A stretch of 64,000 bases of DNA from T1Sed10-7 sp041685505 (GCA_041685505.1 JAWLFQ010000004.1:1-64000); one strand, 5' to 3'; counted from the stretch's first letter, positions 24,718 to 33,293 are shown. Notes: generated by a model from the letters alone, not told the origin. Numbers and translations: made by a program.

Positions 24718-25377
24718 TTGAGCGCGCAACTCTCCGGTTCCACGACCGACCGCATCCACCCGGATCTGCGCGAACGCATCGTGCTGCTGGACATCCCGCC
24801 GGGAACACGGTTGACCGAGGAGTCGCTGGCCCGGGAGTACCAGGTCAGTCGCACACCGATCCGCACCGTGCTGGCACGGCTGCACCACGACGGTCTCGTC
24901 GACCACCAGCACGGCGCAGGCGCGGTGGTCGCGCCCCTGGACACCCGTGTGCTGCGTGACGTGTGGCGCGTCCGGCTGCGCATCACCGAGCTCCTCGACG
25001 GTTTCCTCAGCCTGCCGGCTGACCCCGAGACCGTCGGCCAGCTGCGCACGCTGCACGCCCGCGCCCTGGCGGTGGGTGCGTCGCGGGAACTCGGTGTGCT
25101 CTACAACCGCTACCACGGCATCCAGCTCGCGCTGATCACCTCCGCGACCCTGCGCGGCATCCACGACAGCCTCTACCAGCAGACGATCCGCGCCTGGCTG
25201 TCCGTGCTGCCGCGGATGGACCTCGAGCAGGAGCGGGAGGTCGTCACCGAGGAGCTCGACCTGGCCATCGAGCTCACCCAGGACGGCTCGGCCCGCGAGT
25301 TGGTGGCCATGTGGCGCCATTTCGTCCAGCACCGCCTCGACCGGTTCAACGACCACCTGTCCCGACCGCAGGTGTGA
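24718..25377 (+). CDS. GntR-family (FCD) regulator, likely of ehu genes
   Basis: 219 aa. The winged HTH is at 15-75 (GTRLTEESLAREYQVSRTPIRTVLARLHHDGLV), with FCD-type all-helical ligand-binding residues from 80 to 210. The TTG start is preceded by GGAGG at 7-bp spacing. It is divergent from ehuBCDA, so the simplest inference is a local ligand-responsive repressor or activator, though known ectoine regulators are often MocR-type (EnuR) instead. Ligand and target are not proven. Confidence 0.85.
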   Translation: MSAQLSGSTTDRIHPDLRERIVLLDIPPGTRLTEESLAREYQVSRTPIRTVLARLHHDGLVDHQHGAGAVVAPLDTRVLRDVWRVRLRITELLDGFLSLPADPETVGQLRTLHARALAVGASRELGVLYNRYHGIQLALITSATLRGIHDSLYQQTIRAWLSVLPRMDLEQEREVVTEELDLAIELTQDGSARELVAMWRHFVQHRLDRFNDHLSRPQV

Positions 25378-25396
25378 ACGCCGCCCCGTGGCACGG

Positions 25397-26758
25397 TCAG
25401 GCCGGATCGACGCGCAGGACCGCTCCCTCGAGGTCGAGGACGTACACCTCGCCGCGCGTGTCGGTGGCGAACGCGACCACCGCCCCCCCATCGACACCGA
25501 GATCCGCCTGCTCGACCACCTCACCGTCGTCATCGACCACGAGGCCACGGATGGCACCGTTGCAGTAGTCGGCGTAGAGGTAGACCCCGGTCAACTCCTC
25601 GATCGCCGCACCGCGGTAGACCACACCACCGGTCACCGCACACCCCTCGGGCCCGCCGCTGCGGTACTCGTACACCGGCGGTACGTGATCGGCCGGGGGG
25701 CTCCCGGCGAAGGTGCTCGTGCCCTCCATGAGGTTCCAGCCGAGGTTCGCGCCGGGGAGCTCGTCGAAGGCGAGGCGGTTGATCTCCTCCCGCGTGTTCT
25801 GCCCCACGTCGGCGATCCAGATCTCGTCGGTGACGGGATCGAAGGCGAAGCGCCACGGGTTCCGCAGGCCGTAGGCCACGATCTCCGGTGCGGCGCCGTC
25901 GGTGTCCAGGAAGGGGTTGGTACTGGGCACGGCGTAGGGATCACCGCCCTGCGGGTCGATGCGCAGCAGCGAGCCGAGCGGGGTGGACAGGTCCTGTCCG
26001 GCCTCCAGCGGATCGCCCGCGCCACCGCCGTCACCCAGACCGAGGTAGAGGAACCCGTCCGGGCCGATGTGGACGTCACCACCGTTGTGGTTGGCGTAGG
26101 GCTGCTCGAGGGTGAACAGGGTCCGTCGCTGTGCGGCCTGCACCTCGCCGTCGGCCACCGCGACCTCGGTGACCACGGTGGCACCCTCCGGGCCCGTCGA
26201 GGACAGGTAGAGCGCGGAACCGTCGGCGGCGAAGGCCAGGCCCAGGAGACCGCGTTCGCTCTCCACCGTGGTCTCCGCGGAGATATCCACCACGGCGGGC
26301 CCGAGACCCTCCGAGGTCAGCGGGTGCACCGTGCCGGCCCGCTCGGCGAGGTAGAGCGTGCCGTCAGGCCCCGTCGCCCCGGCCGTCGGTGAACGCATGC
26401 TGGCGACCTCGGTCAGCTGCAGTGCCACGGTGAGATCGGGGTCGACGGGCGGTTGTGCGTCAGGGTCGGACGAGCGATCCTCGCCGTCGTCTTCCGGGGG
26501 AGCATCCCGGTCGTCGGTGCCCGGCGTGCCGTCCCCGGCCGTCTCCCCCTCCTCGGAGGCCGACGGATCCCCGGGTTCGGGCGACGGGTCGACCTCGGTC
26601 ACCGGTGGCGGGTCCGAGCGCTCCTCGGTGCCGTCGGCGCAACCGGTGAGCGCGAGCAGCGCCAGCCCGAGCAGCGCGAGGGTCCCAGGGGCGCGGTGAC
26701 CGCCGCGAGGTCGACGCGGGGGCGGTACGCGCAGGTCAGGGCGGTCTGTGGGCTGCAT
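25397..26758 (-). CDS. PQQ-dependent sugar (aldose) dehydrogenase-like lipoprotein
   Basis: 453 aa. An Arg/Pro-rich N-terminus and hydrophobic helix end in lipobox ALTGC (Cys40). An acidic, Pro/Ser/Asp-rich linker of about 70 residues follows. The six-bladed beta-propeller of the GSDH/YliI family contains ERGLLGLAF, NHNGGDVHIGPDGFLYLGLGDGG, YGLRNPWRFAFDP and GANLGWNLMEG, the PQQ and calcium-binding blocks. The His of NHNGG corresponds to the catalytic His of soluble aldose dehydrogenases. It would oxidise sugars at the outer membrane face if PQQ is available; no pqq genes are in view. The in-frame GTG at 26764 is an alternative start. Confidence 0.88.
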   Translation of the reverse strand: MQPTDRPDLRVPPPRRPRGGHRAPGTLALLGLALLALTGCADGTEERSDPPPVTEVDPSPEPGDPSASEEGETAGDGTPGTDDRDAPPEDDGEDRSSDPDAQPPVDPDLTVALQLTEVASMRSPTAGATGPDGTLYLAERAGTVHPLTSEGLGPAVVDISAETTVESERGLLGLAFAADGSALYLSSTGPEGATVVTEVAVADGEVQAAQRRTLFTLEQPYANHNGGDVHIGPDGFLYLGLGDGGGAGDPLEAGQDLSTPLGSLLRIDPQGGDPYAVPSTNPFLDTDGAAPEIVAYGLRNPWRFAFDPVTDEIWIADVGQNTREEINRLAFDELPGANLGWNLMEGTSTFAGSPPADHVPPVYEYRSGGPEGCAVTGGVVYRGAAIEELTGVYLYADYCNGAIRGLVVDDDGEVVEQADLGVDGGAVVAFATDTRGEVYVLDLEGAVLRVDPA

Positions 26759-26767
26759 GACCACAGG

Positions 26768-27532
26768 CTACCGACGGTCGGTCCGCGGCACCGGCGCGCG
26801 GGGGCGCGTGCGGGGCCCCGGCGCCGGGGGCGGTGGGAGCCGTGCGGTGATGACCACGGGCCGGCCGTGGTCGGACTGGGCCGTGGTGTCCGGCACCGTC
26901 ACGAGCGCACCGGCCCCGGCGATGCCGTCGGCCACCCAGGCACACACCGCGGCGTCCAGCACATCGTCAGGGGCGATCCGCTCGTCGCCCGGGAACCGGT
27001 CGGGGAGGACGACGCCGAGTCGCTCCAACACCGCCCGCCGCGTGGTGATGCCGGCCCAGGACCGCTTCCGGGGCAGTGCCCCACCGGCGAGCACCGCGAA
27101 GGCGACCTCGGGGTGGACCTCGCGCAGGTCGTGCCCCGCGGCCACCAGATCGTCCACCTCGATGATGGCGGGAACCAGCCGCCAGGCCTGCATGCTGATG
27201 CCCTTGCCCATCAGCGCCACGGCCCTGGCGCTGGCGGCGGCGTGCTCGGTGAGCTCGCCGTGCCGGGCCGCATCGACGACGCCGCGTGGCGGTGCCGAGA
27301 AGACGCTGCTCGCCCGCCCCGGCAGCAGCCGGCGTGCAGCGCCGTCGGCCTCGCGCGGCGCATCGACCAGACCGATCGGCATGTCGACGGCCACCGCATC
27401 GGGAGCCGGTCCTGCCACCACCTCGTCCAGGGTCGCGACCACCTCGACCTCTGCGACGAGACCATCGAGCAGGGTGACCACCACCCAGCCCGGTGCACAG
27501 CCATCGATGCCCAGCACCCGGCGCGCGCTCAC
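26768..27532 (-). CDS. DUF429 domain protein
   Basis: 254 aa. The GIDGCAPGWVVV start, VDMPIGL and REVHPEVAFAVLAGG motifs define DUF429, an RNase-H-like fold family predicted to be nuclease-related and of unknown role. A proline-rich tail (about 25 residues) follows the domain. The GTG start overlaps the TetR gene's stop (GTGA, 27529-27532), so the two genes are probably coupled. The functional link with the regulator is unclear. Confidence 0.85.
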   Translation of the reverse strand: MSARRVLGIDGCAPGWVVVTLLDGLVAEVEVVATLDEVVAGPAPDAVAVDMPIGLVDAPREADGAARRLLPGRASSVFSAPPRGVVDAARHGELTEHAAASARAVALMGKGISMQAWRLVPAIIEVDDLVAAGHDLREVHPEVAFAVLAGGALPRKRSWAGITTRRAVLERLGVVLPDRFPGDERIAPDDVLDAAVCAWVADGIAGAGALVTVPDTTAQSDHGRPVVITARLPPPPAPGPRTRPRAPVPRTDRR

Positions 27533-28332
27533 GGTGCAGCGTCACCGCTGTCGGGCGCGACCAGACCGAGGTCGCGCAGCGTGCGCGCGAGGTCGATCCG
27601 GAGCAGGGCCTCGCAACCCTCGGGGTACAGCCACCGGTGATGCCCGAAGACCTCCAGGCTGACCTGCCCGTGCAGCCGGCCCCAGGCCAGCAGCAGCAAG
27701 GGCCCCAGAGCAGGCGCGACGTGCGGCGGCAGGAGCGGATCCATCGCCCCCGGTGGTCCGAGGACCTCGGTGGCCCGCAGCTGCGGGTCCACACGGAGCA
27801 CGCCGTCGTCTGCGGCCTCCAGCAGGGGGCGGGCCAGGGCGGTGCCCACACGGGACATCGCGGCCACGGTCGGTCCCGCCACGGGCGCCTCGTACCCAGG
27901 GATCGGGTCACCGAAGAGCAGGCCGAACTCCTTGGGGTGGGTCACCGACCACCAGCGGTAGGCCAGACCTGCGGCCACCAACCGCTGTGGCGTGCCAGCG
28001 TGCCGGTCGGCGATCTCGGGCACCGAGGGTGCAGGACGCTCGCGCGGTGGAAGGTCCTCCGGTGCCGCCCCCAGCGCCACCTCGAGATGATCGGCCAGGT
28101 CGTGGTAGCCGTCGGCGATCAACGCGGTCAGCAGCCCCTCCCGCGAGTCGACGTAGCGGTACAGGCCCGCCGGGCTCATGCCCGACCGGCGTGCGACCGA
28201 CCGCAGTGCCAGGCCGGAGGGCCCGACCTCACGCAGTTCCTCGAGTGCCGCCGCCTTGAGCTCCAGCCAGGTGCGCCGGCGGACCGTCGCGCGACGTCCT
28301 GACGTGGCCGGCGGTGTCGCGGTGTCCGGCAT
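27529..28332 (-). CDS. TetR/AcrR-family regulator
   Basis: 267 aa. The HTH is at about 20-65 (AALEELREVGPSGLALRSVARRSGMSPAGLYRYVDSREGLL) and the C-terminal ligand domain is of the WHG/TetR_C_13 type (WWSVTHPKEFGLLFGDPIPGYEAP). Two near-perfect palindromes lie between it and the divergent reductase gene, so it probably represses both. The ligand is unknown; the reductase and perhaps the acyl-CoA genes nearby are candidate targets. It starts with ATG at 28332. Confidence 0.9.
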   Translation of the reverse strand: MPDTATPPATSGRRATVRRRTWLELKAAALEELREVGPSGLALRSVARRSGMSPAGLYRYVDSREGLLTALIADGYHDLADHLEVALGAAPEDLPPRERPAPSVPEIADRHAGTPQRLVAAGLAYRWWSVTHPKEFGLLFGDPIPGYEAPVAGPTVAAMSRVGTALARPLLEAADDGVLRVDPQLRATEVLGPPGAMDPLLPPHVAPALGPLLLLAWGRLHGQVSLEVFGHHRWLYPEGCEALLRIDLARTLRDLGLVAPDSGDAAP

Positions 28333-28398
28333 GACCTTCCCTGCGTCCGACCATTCGCGCGGCCGGCGACCGCACAGCGCACACCCTACCGGACGATC

Positions 28399-28413
28399 GC
28401 GAACACCGCTTGC
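28399..28413. promoter_or_regulatory. Degenerate third TetR half-site pair
   Basis: GCGAACACCGCTTGC matches the neighbouring palindromes GCGAAC-N3-GTTCGC at the left arm and four of six bases at the right. It is 18 bp centre-to-centre from the next site. Confidence 0.35.
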
Positions 28414-28416
28414 AAT

Positions 28417-28431
28417 GCGAACGCTGTTCGC
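28417..28431. promoter_or_regulatory. TetR-type operator O1
   Basis: GCGAACGCTGTTCGC is a 6-bp perfect inverted repeat around GCT. It is the exact reverse complement of O2 and lies 85 bp from the TetR start and 75 bp from the reductase start. Confidence 0.75.
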
Positions 28432-28449
28432 GCACTATCGCCTCTGGCC

Positions 28450-28464
28450 GCGAACAGCGTTCGC
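28450..28464. promoter_or_regulatory. TetR-type operator O2
   Basis: GCGAACAGCGTTCGC, a 6-bp inverted repeat around AGC, 33 bp centre-to-centre from O1 (about three helical turns), placing both dimers on one DNA face. Confidence 0.75.
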
Positions 28465-28505
28465 ACCGATGCCGCCCGATCGGCGGCCACCCAGGAGGCA
28501 GCGAT

Positions 28506-29477
28506 ATGCGCATCACCGTCCTCGGCGCCGCCGGCGGCGCCGGTCAGGCCGTCACCCACGAGCTCGCGGCACGGGGACACCACGTGACCGCCGCCAGCCG
28601 CAGCGTCGGACAGCGCACGTGGCCTGCAGGCGTCACCCCCGTCGCCACCGACCTCGCGGATGCGGACGCGACCCGGGCGGCGTGCCGTGACGCGGACGTG
28701 GTCGTCATGGCCGCCCAGGTGCCCTACCCCCGCTGGTACCGCGAGCTCCCGGGCCTGGTCGCGCGTGCGGCGGACGCAGCAGCCGAGACGGGCGCGCGCC
28801 TGGTGATGGTCGACAACCTCTACGCCTACGGCTCCCCCGGCGTGCCGATGGGCCGGACCACGGCGGAGGCCGCCACCACCCGCAAGGGCCGCCTGCGTGC
28901 CGCCATCGGCCAGCGCCTGCTGGAACGGCACGCCGCCGGGGAGCTACGGGTGTCGATCGGGCGGTTCGCCGACTACTACGGGCCCTTCGAGGGCAACTCC
29001 CTGGTCAACCAGCTCATGGTGACACCGGGCGTGGCCGGCAAGCGCGCACGGACCTTCATCGCCGACGATCAGCCCCACACCTTCCACTACCTGCCCGACG
29101 TCGCCCGCGGTCTCGCGACCCTGGTGGAGCGCCCGGAGGCCGACGGGAAGGTGTGGATCCTGCCCGCAGCACCCGCAACGACCCAGGCCAGCCTGCTCGA
29201 CCACCTCGACACCGCGCTCGGCGAGCCCGTGCGCCGCGGCCGGGTCACGCCCACGATGCTGCGGCTGATGGGACTGTGGAGCGCACAGCTCCGGGAAGCA
29301 TGGGAGACCGTGCCGCAGTTCGACCGCCCCTACACCGTGGACGCGGACGCCTTCGAAGCCGCTTTCGGACCGCTCGCGGTGACCCCGCACGTCGAGGCGA
29401 TCGCCACCACCGCCGCCTGGTTCCGCGACCGGACGGTCGAGCGCCCGTACGTCAGCCCGCGGGCCGGAAGGGCTTGA
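28506..29477 (+). CDS. NAD(P)-dependent epimerase/reductase-like protein (atypical SDR)
   Basis: 323 aa. The N-terminal dinucleotide motif GAAGGAGQAV is followed by VVMAAQVPYPRW and MVDNLYAYG, the pattern of extended/atypical SDRs such as NmrA- or NAD-dependent epimerase-like reductases. The catalytic YxxxK is not clear. The ATG follows AGGAGG by 7 bases. It is divergent from the TetR gene with operators between, so it is probably the principal regulated gene. The 3' end overlaps the convergent acyl-CoA dehydrogenase by 26 bp. Substrate unknown. Confidence 0.85.
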   Translation: MRITVLGAAGGAGQAVTHELAARGHHVTAASRSVGQRTWPAGVTPVATDLADADATRAACRDADVVVMAAQVPYPRWYRELPGLVARAADAAAETGARLVMVDNLYAYGSPGVPMGRTTAEAATTRKGRLRAAIGQRLLERHAAGELRVSIGRFADYYGPFEGNSLVNQLMVTPGVAGKRARTFIADDQPHTFHYLPDVARGLATLVERPEADGKVWILPAAPATTQASLLDHLDTALGEPVRRGRVTPTMLRLMGLWSAQLREAWETVPQFDRPYTVDADAFEAAFGPLAVTPHVEAIATTAAWFRDRTVERPYVSPRAGRA

Positions 29478-30669
29478 GCTCGCGGCGCGCCAAGGCCATC
29501 TCATGGACCTCGTCAGGGCCGTCGGCCATGCGCAAGGTACGTGCGTGGGCCCACATCATCGCCAGTGGGGTGTCGTCGGTGAAGCCCTGCCCACCGTAGG
29601 TCTGGATCGCCTTGTCGAGCACCCACTCCGCCATCGACGGTGCCACGATCTTGATGGCGGAGATCTCCATCCTGGCACCGGTGTTGCCCACGGTGTCCAT
29701 CAGGTGGGCGGTCTTCAGGGTGAGCAGGCGGGCCTGCTCGATACGCACCCGGGCCTGGGCGATCCAGTGGTGGAACATGCCCTGGGCGGCGATGGGCTTG
29801 CCGAAGGGCGTGCGGGCCCAGGCCCGTTCGCACATCAACTCGAAGGCACGCTCGGCCATCCCGATCATGCGCATGCAGTGGTGGATGCGACCCGGCCCGA
29901 GGCGCTGCTGGGCGATGGCGAAGCCCTCACCCTCCCCGCCGAGCAGGTTCTCGACGGGGACGCGGACGTCGGTGAAGGCGACCTCCGGGTGGCCGCCGTG
30001 GCCGTCGTAGCGGCCGAAGACGGGCAGCTCCCGCACCACCTCCACGCCGGGGGTGTCGGTGGGCACCAGCACCATCGACTGCTGGTGGTAGGGATCGGCA
30101 TCCGGGTCGGTGACCCCCATCAGGATGCCGACGGCACAACGCTCGCTGGCGGCACCGGAGGACCACCACTTGCGGCCGTTGATCACGTAGTGGTCGCCGT
30201 CGCGCACGATCGAGGTCCGGATGTTGCGTGCATCGGAGGAGGCGACGTCCGGCTCGGTCATGAAGAAGGCCGAGCGGATCTCCTGCTCGAGCAGGGGGTA
30301 CAGCCACCGCTCGCGCTGCGCGGGCGTGCCGAACAGGTGGAGGATCTCCATGTTGCCGGTGTCGGGCGCGGCGCAGTTGGTCACCATCGGCGCGATCAGC
30401 GGCGAGCGACCCGTCAGCTCCGCGAGGTGGGCGTAGTCGAGGTTGCTCAGCCCCGCTCCGTGCTCCTCATCGGGAAGGAAGAGGTTCCACAGACCGCGAC
30501 TGCGGGCCTCTGCGGTCAGCTCGTCGAGCACCGGGGGATGGTCATGGACGTCCCCCGCGGCGCGGATCTCCTCCTCGTAGCGGGTCTCGTTCGGCTCGAC
30601 GCGCTCGCGCACGAAACCTTGCAGCTCGGCGTGCAGCCGCGCGCCCTTCGCGCTCATCCCCAGATCCAC
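29452..30669 (-). CDS. Acyl-CoA dehydrogenase
   Basis: 405 aa, the normal length. Family landmarks are FFMTEPDVASSDARNI (FAD/substrate region), YVINGRKWWSSGA, FGKPIAAQGMFHHWIAQARVRIE and YGGQGFTDDTPLAMMWAHARTLRMADGPDEVH at the C-terminus. It would oxidise acyl-CoA to the trans-2-enoyl-CoA with FAD and pass electrons to ETF. The HARTLRMADGPDEVH ending is typical of the FadE-like subgroup that works on branched or aromatic side-chain CoAs. GTG start; the codon run near 30655 (ATG AGC) could be an alternative. It is divergent in strand from, and overlaps, the reductase gene by 26 bp at the 3' ends. Confidence 0.9.
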   Translation of the reverse strand: MDLGMSAKGARLHAELQGFVRERVEPNETRYEEEIRAAGDVHDHPPVLDELTAEARSRGLWNLFLPDEEHGAGLSNLDYAHLAELTGRSPLIAPMVTNCAAPDTGNMEILHLFGTPAQRERWLYPLLEQEIRSAFFMTEPDVASSDARNIRTSIVRDGDHYVINGRKWWSSGAASERCAVGILMGVTDPDADPYHQQSMVLVPTDTPGVEVVRELPVFGRYDGHGGHPEVAFTDVRVPVENLLGGEGEGFAIAQQRLGPGRIHHCMRMIGMAERAFELMCERAWARTPFGKPIAAQGMFHHWIAQARVRIEQARLLTLKTAHLMDTVGNTGARMEISAIKIVAPSMAEWVLDKAIQTYGGQGFTDDTPLAMMWAHARTLRMADGPDEVHEMALARRELKPFRPAG

Positions 30670-30702
30670 GACACCTACTCCCTCGTCGGCTCCCCCGGGA
30701 CG

Positions 30703-30957
30703 CTAGGTGGTGGAGGTGGCGTCATCCGCATCGGCGCGGGCGTCCTGGTAACCCGCCACGGCTGCCGAGGCCAGCTCGCGACCCAGTTCCGCGCCGGACC
30801 TGGTCGCGGTGACCGCACCCTGCTTCGCCGTGTGGAGGGCGTCGCGGCGCAGCTCGCGACGACGGCGCTCGCCGCTGGCGGGATCGAGCAGGTACATCAC
30901 GCCGGCGCCGCCGGCGGCGCCGACGCCGAGGGTCAGCCACGTCCGGATCCGCACCAC
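30703..30957 (-). CDS. Small YtxH-like membrane-associated protein
   Basis: 84 aa. A Gly/Ala-rich hydrophobic segment (TWLTLGVGAAGGAGVMYLLDP) is followed by SGERRRRELRRD and a helical Ala/Thr tail. The pattern of one TM, then DPxxGxRRR, then an amphipathic helix is that of the YtxH or DUF-type stress-linked small proteins common in actinobacteria. Start uncertain between GTG at 30957 and 30954; the SD is poor. It follows the crotonase gene with a 37-bp gap on the same strand. Confidence 0.65.
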   Translation of the reverse strand: MVRIRTWLTLGVGAAGGAGVMYLLDPASGERRRRELRRDALHTAKQGAVTATRSGAELGRELASAAVAGYQDARADADDATSTT

Positions 30958-30994
30958 GGGCCCTGTCGTCGCGGAAGGTGTGCGGCGACGAAGG

Positions 30995-31822
30995 CTAGTC
31001 AGCGTCGCGCTCTGCCACCGCCTGCTGCCACCCGACCTCCTCGGCGCGCGCCTTGAACGCGTAGCCCTCGGGCGTGTGCCGGGCCACACCATCGAACAAC
31101 GTCGCCAGTAGCTGGGTGCTGGCCAACCCCTGGTTGGTCGCCGCCTGGTTGACGACCAGCTTCATCATCGCCAACTGGTTCGCGGGGACCGTCGCGATGC
31201 GTGCGGCCAGCCGGTCGACGTGACCGTCGAGCTCGGCCGCGGGCACCGCCTCGAGGATCAGCCCGATGCGCTCGGCCTCGGCACCGTCGATCACCGCACC
31301 GGTGAACAGCAGCTGCTTGGCCCGCTCCGGGCCGAGCCGCTGGATCCACATCATGGTGGTCGGCACACCCCACACCCGCGCCGGGGGGTAGCCGAACCGG
31401 GCATCCTCGGCGGCGATGACCAGATCGCAGCACAGCGCGATGTCGGAGCCTCCGGCCACCGCTGCGCCGTGCACCTTGGCGATGGTGGGGGTGTGGCACC
31501 GCCACAGCGACATGAAGTCCTCGGTGTTGCGGCCCATCATCCGCAGATCGACGGTCGCATCGAAGGGCGGTCGTTGCACACCCGGGTTCGGGCCCGGTGC
31601 CGCCGCGTAGACCTCCAGGTCGTACCCGGCGCAGAAGCCCGGACCGGCACCCGAGAGCACGATCACGCGCACCTGCGGATCCGCGTCCGCCCGTTCCACG
31701 GCCTCGCGCAGCTCCCGCGGCATCGGGTCGACGATCGCGTTGTAGCGCTCGGGCCGGTGCAGGGTGAGGTGGGCCACCGCACCGTGGTGTGCCACCTCGA
31801 TGGTGTCGTAGCTGGCGTCCAT
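30995..31822 (-). CDS. Enoyl-CoA hydratase/isomerase (crotonase) superfamily protein
   Basis: 275 aa. The oxyanion-hole segments PGFCAGYDL and HGAAVAGGSDIALCCDLV are intact, as is FGYPPARVWGVP. In the reference enoyl-CoA hydratase the two catalytic glutamates lie in GGxELA and FGQPE; here the first is Asp (GGSDIALCCD) and the second position is Pro (FGYPP). Hydratase activity is therefore doubtful, and a different crotonase reaction is possible. GAGGAGGG precedes the ATG. It is adjacent to an acyl-CoA dehydrogenase two genes downstream on the same strand, suggesting acyl-CoA metabolism. Confidence 0.88.
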   Translation of the reverse strand: MDASYDTIEVAHHGAVAHLTLHRPERYNAIVDPMPRELREAVERADADPQVRVIVLSGAGPGFCAGYDLEVYAAAPGPNPGVQRPPFDATVDLRMMGRNTEDFMSLWRCHTPTIAKVHGAAVAGGSDIALCCDLVIAAEDARFGYPPARVWGVPTTMMWIQRLGPERAKQLLFTGAVIDGAEAERIGLILEAVPAAELDGHVDRLAARIATVPANQLAMMKLVVNQAATNQGLASTQLLATLFDGVARHTPEGYAFKARAEEVGWQQAVAERDAD

Positions 31823-31933
31823 ACCACCCTCCTCAGGTGTGCCGGGCGCAGGTCGGCCCGCGGGTCGCCGTGCCGTGCATCCTCGGTTCGCGCCGGGACG
31901 CTAGCGTCGAACCGTCAGCCTTCCGGAGCCCAC

Positions 31934-32881
31934 GTGTCCTCCCCACCTCCCCACGCCCCACGCCAGCGGCTGCTGCAGACGGCGGGTGGGACCAGCATCG
32001 AGGCCTTCGGTCCGGCCGAGTGGGGCCTGCTGGCGATCATCGCGACCATCTGGGGCTCGTCCTTCGTGCTGATGGAGGTCGGACTGACCGCCTTCGAGCC
32101 CGGCCTGATCAGCCTGCTCAGGGTCGGGCTGGGTGCCCTGGCCCTGCTCACCGTGCCCCGGGCCCGCCGCACGCGGATCGCACGTGAGGACTGGCCGCGG
32201 GTCGCGCTGCTGGGTGTGGTCTGGATGGGCGTGCCCCTGCTGCTGTTCCCCATCGCGCAGCAGTGGATCGACTCCTCGGTCGCCGGCATGATCAACGGCG
32301 CGATGCCACTGACCGTCGCCGCCTGGTCGGCGGCGCTGTTGGGGCGCCTCCCGGGGCGGACCCAGGCGGTGGGCCTGCTGGTGGGCTTCGCCGGCATCGT
32401 GGCGATCTCGCTGCCCGAGCTGCCCCTCGGACGACTGGCCGCCTCCGGCACCGCGCTCACCGCCGTCGGCACCGGGCTGGTGCTGCTCGCAACGGTGCTC
32501 TACGGGCTCGCGGCCAACATCGCCGTCCCGCTGCAGCAGCGCTACGGCTCCCTGGCGGTCCTCCTGCGTGCCCAGGGCGTGGCCCTGGTGGTGATCGCGC
32601 CCTTCGGACTCGCGGCGCTGCCCGGCTCACGGTTCGCCGTCGGGCCGGCCCTGGCGATGGTGCCGCTCGGGGTGCTGGGGACCGGTCTGGCCTTCGTGCT
32701 GATGGCCACGCTGGTCGGCCGGGTCGGCGGACCCCGCGGGGCGATCGCGATCTACTTCGTCCCGGTGGTGGCGATGCTGCTCGGGGTCACCGCCCTGGGC
32801 GAGGCGATCCATCCGCTGGCCGTCGCCGGCACCGGCCTGGTCCTGATCGGTGCATGGCGGACGTCGCGTCGCGAAGGGTGA
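31934..32881 (+). CDS. EamA/DMT-family transporter
   Basis: 315 aa with ten helices in two EamA repeats. A 35-residue hydrophilic N-terminus precedes the first helix (ATIWGSSFVLMEVG, the usual WG-x-x-F/T opening). The GTG at 31934 has GGAG 6-7 bases upstream. It is divergent from the crotonase gene by 111 bp and not obviously co-regulated. Function beyond metabolite export is unresolved. Confidence 0.87.
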   Translation: MSSPPPHAPRQRLLQTAGGTSIEAFGPAEWGLLAIIATIWGSSFVLMEVGLTAFEPGLISLLRVGLGALALLTVPRARRTRIAREDWPRVALLGVVWMGVPLLLFPIAQQWIDSSVAGMINGAMPLTVAAWSAALLGRLPGRTQAVGLLVGFAGIVAISLPELPLGRLAASGTALTAVGTGLVLLATVLYGLAANIAVPLQQRYGSLAVLLRAQGVALVVIAPFGLAALPGSRFAVGPALAMVPLGVLGTGLAFVLMATLVGRVGGPRGAIAIYFVPVVAMLLGVTALGEAIHPLAVAGTGLVLIGAWRTSRREG

Positions 32882-32907
32882 GGTGGCGGACGGGGACCGC
32901 AGTGGTG

Positions 32908-33219
32908 TCAGCCGTCGCGCAGCTCACCGTCGAGGGCCCGCTCGACACGCTCGACCTTGCGCCGCAGGGTGTCGGTGTGCCCCGGCCGGTGATCGAACTT
33001 CGCGGTGATGGAGAGGCGGGGCGCATGACGCTCACCCTCCGCGATGCAGCGCTGGAGCAGGTCGAACACCTGCTCTGGGCTGCCCTCCACCGTGGTGAAC
33101 ATCGCCGTGGTCTCGTTCGGTAACCCGCTGGCGCGGACGACGCCGACGATACGGGCGACGGCATCGCCCACGGAGTCCGACGGACCACCCAGGGGGGTGA
33201 TCGAGAACGCTGCCAACAT
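32908..33219 (-). CDS. MTH1187-family thiamine-binding protein
   Basis: 103 aa, matching the 95-105 aa size of the YkoF/MTH1187 family (ferredoxin-like alpha/beta fold). MLAAFSITPLG and the later NETTAMFTTVEG align with family strands, the latter with the thiamine-pyrimidine-binding region. It probably sequesters or senses thiamine. The gene is preceded by AAGGA-type SD and sits convergent with the DMT gene. Confidence 0.8.
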   Translation of the reverse strand: MLAAFSITPLGGPSDSVGDAVARIVGVVRASGLPNETTAMFTTVEGSPEQVFDLLQRCIAEGERHAPRLSITAKFDHRPGHTDTLRRKVERVERALDGELRDG

Positions 33220-33293
33220 GCTCGTGTCCTTCCTGTCGTGCCGGGAGTGCCGGTAGGGCGCTGCTACCCGGTCCGTGCGTGGCGGTGAGCCGT

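Noticed and set aside
28333..28505. Candidate CRISPR-like repeats
   Set aside because: The GCGAAC palindromes occur only two or three times with unequal spacing in a promoter region; they fit TetR operators.
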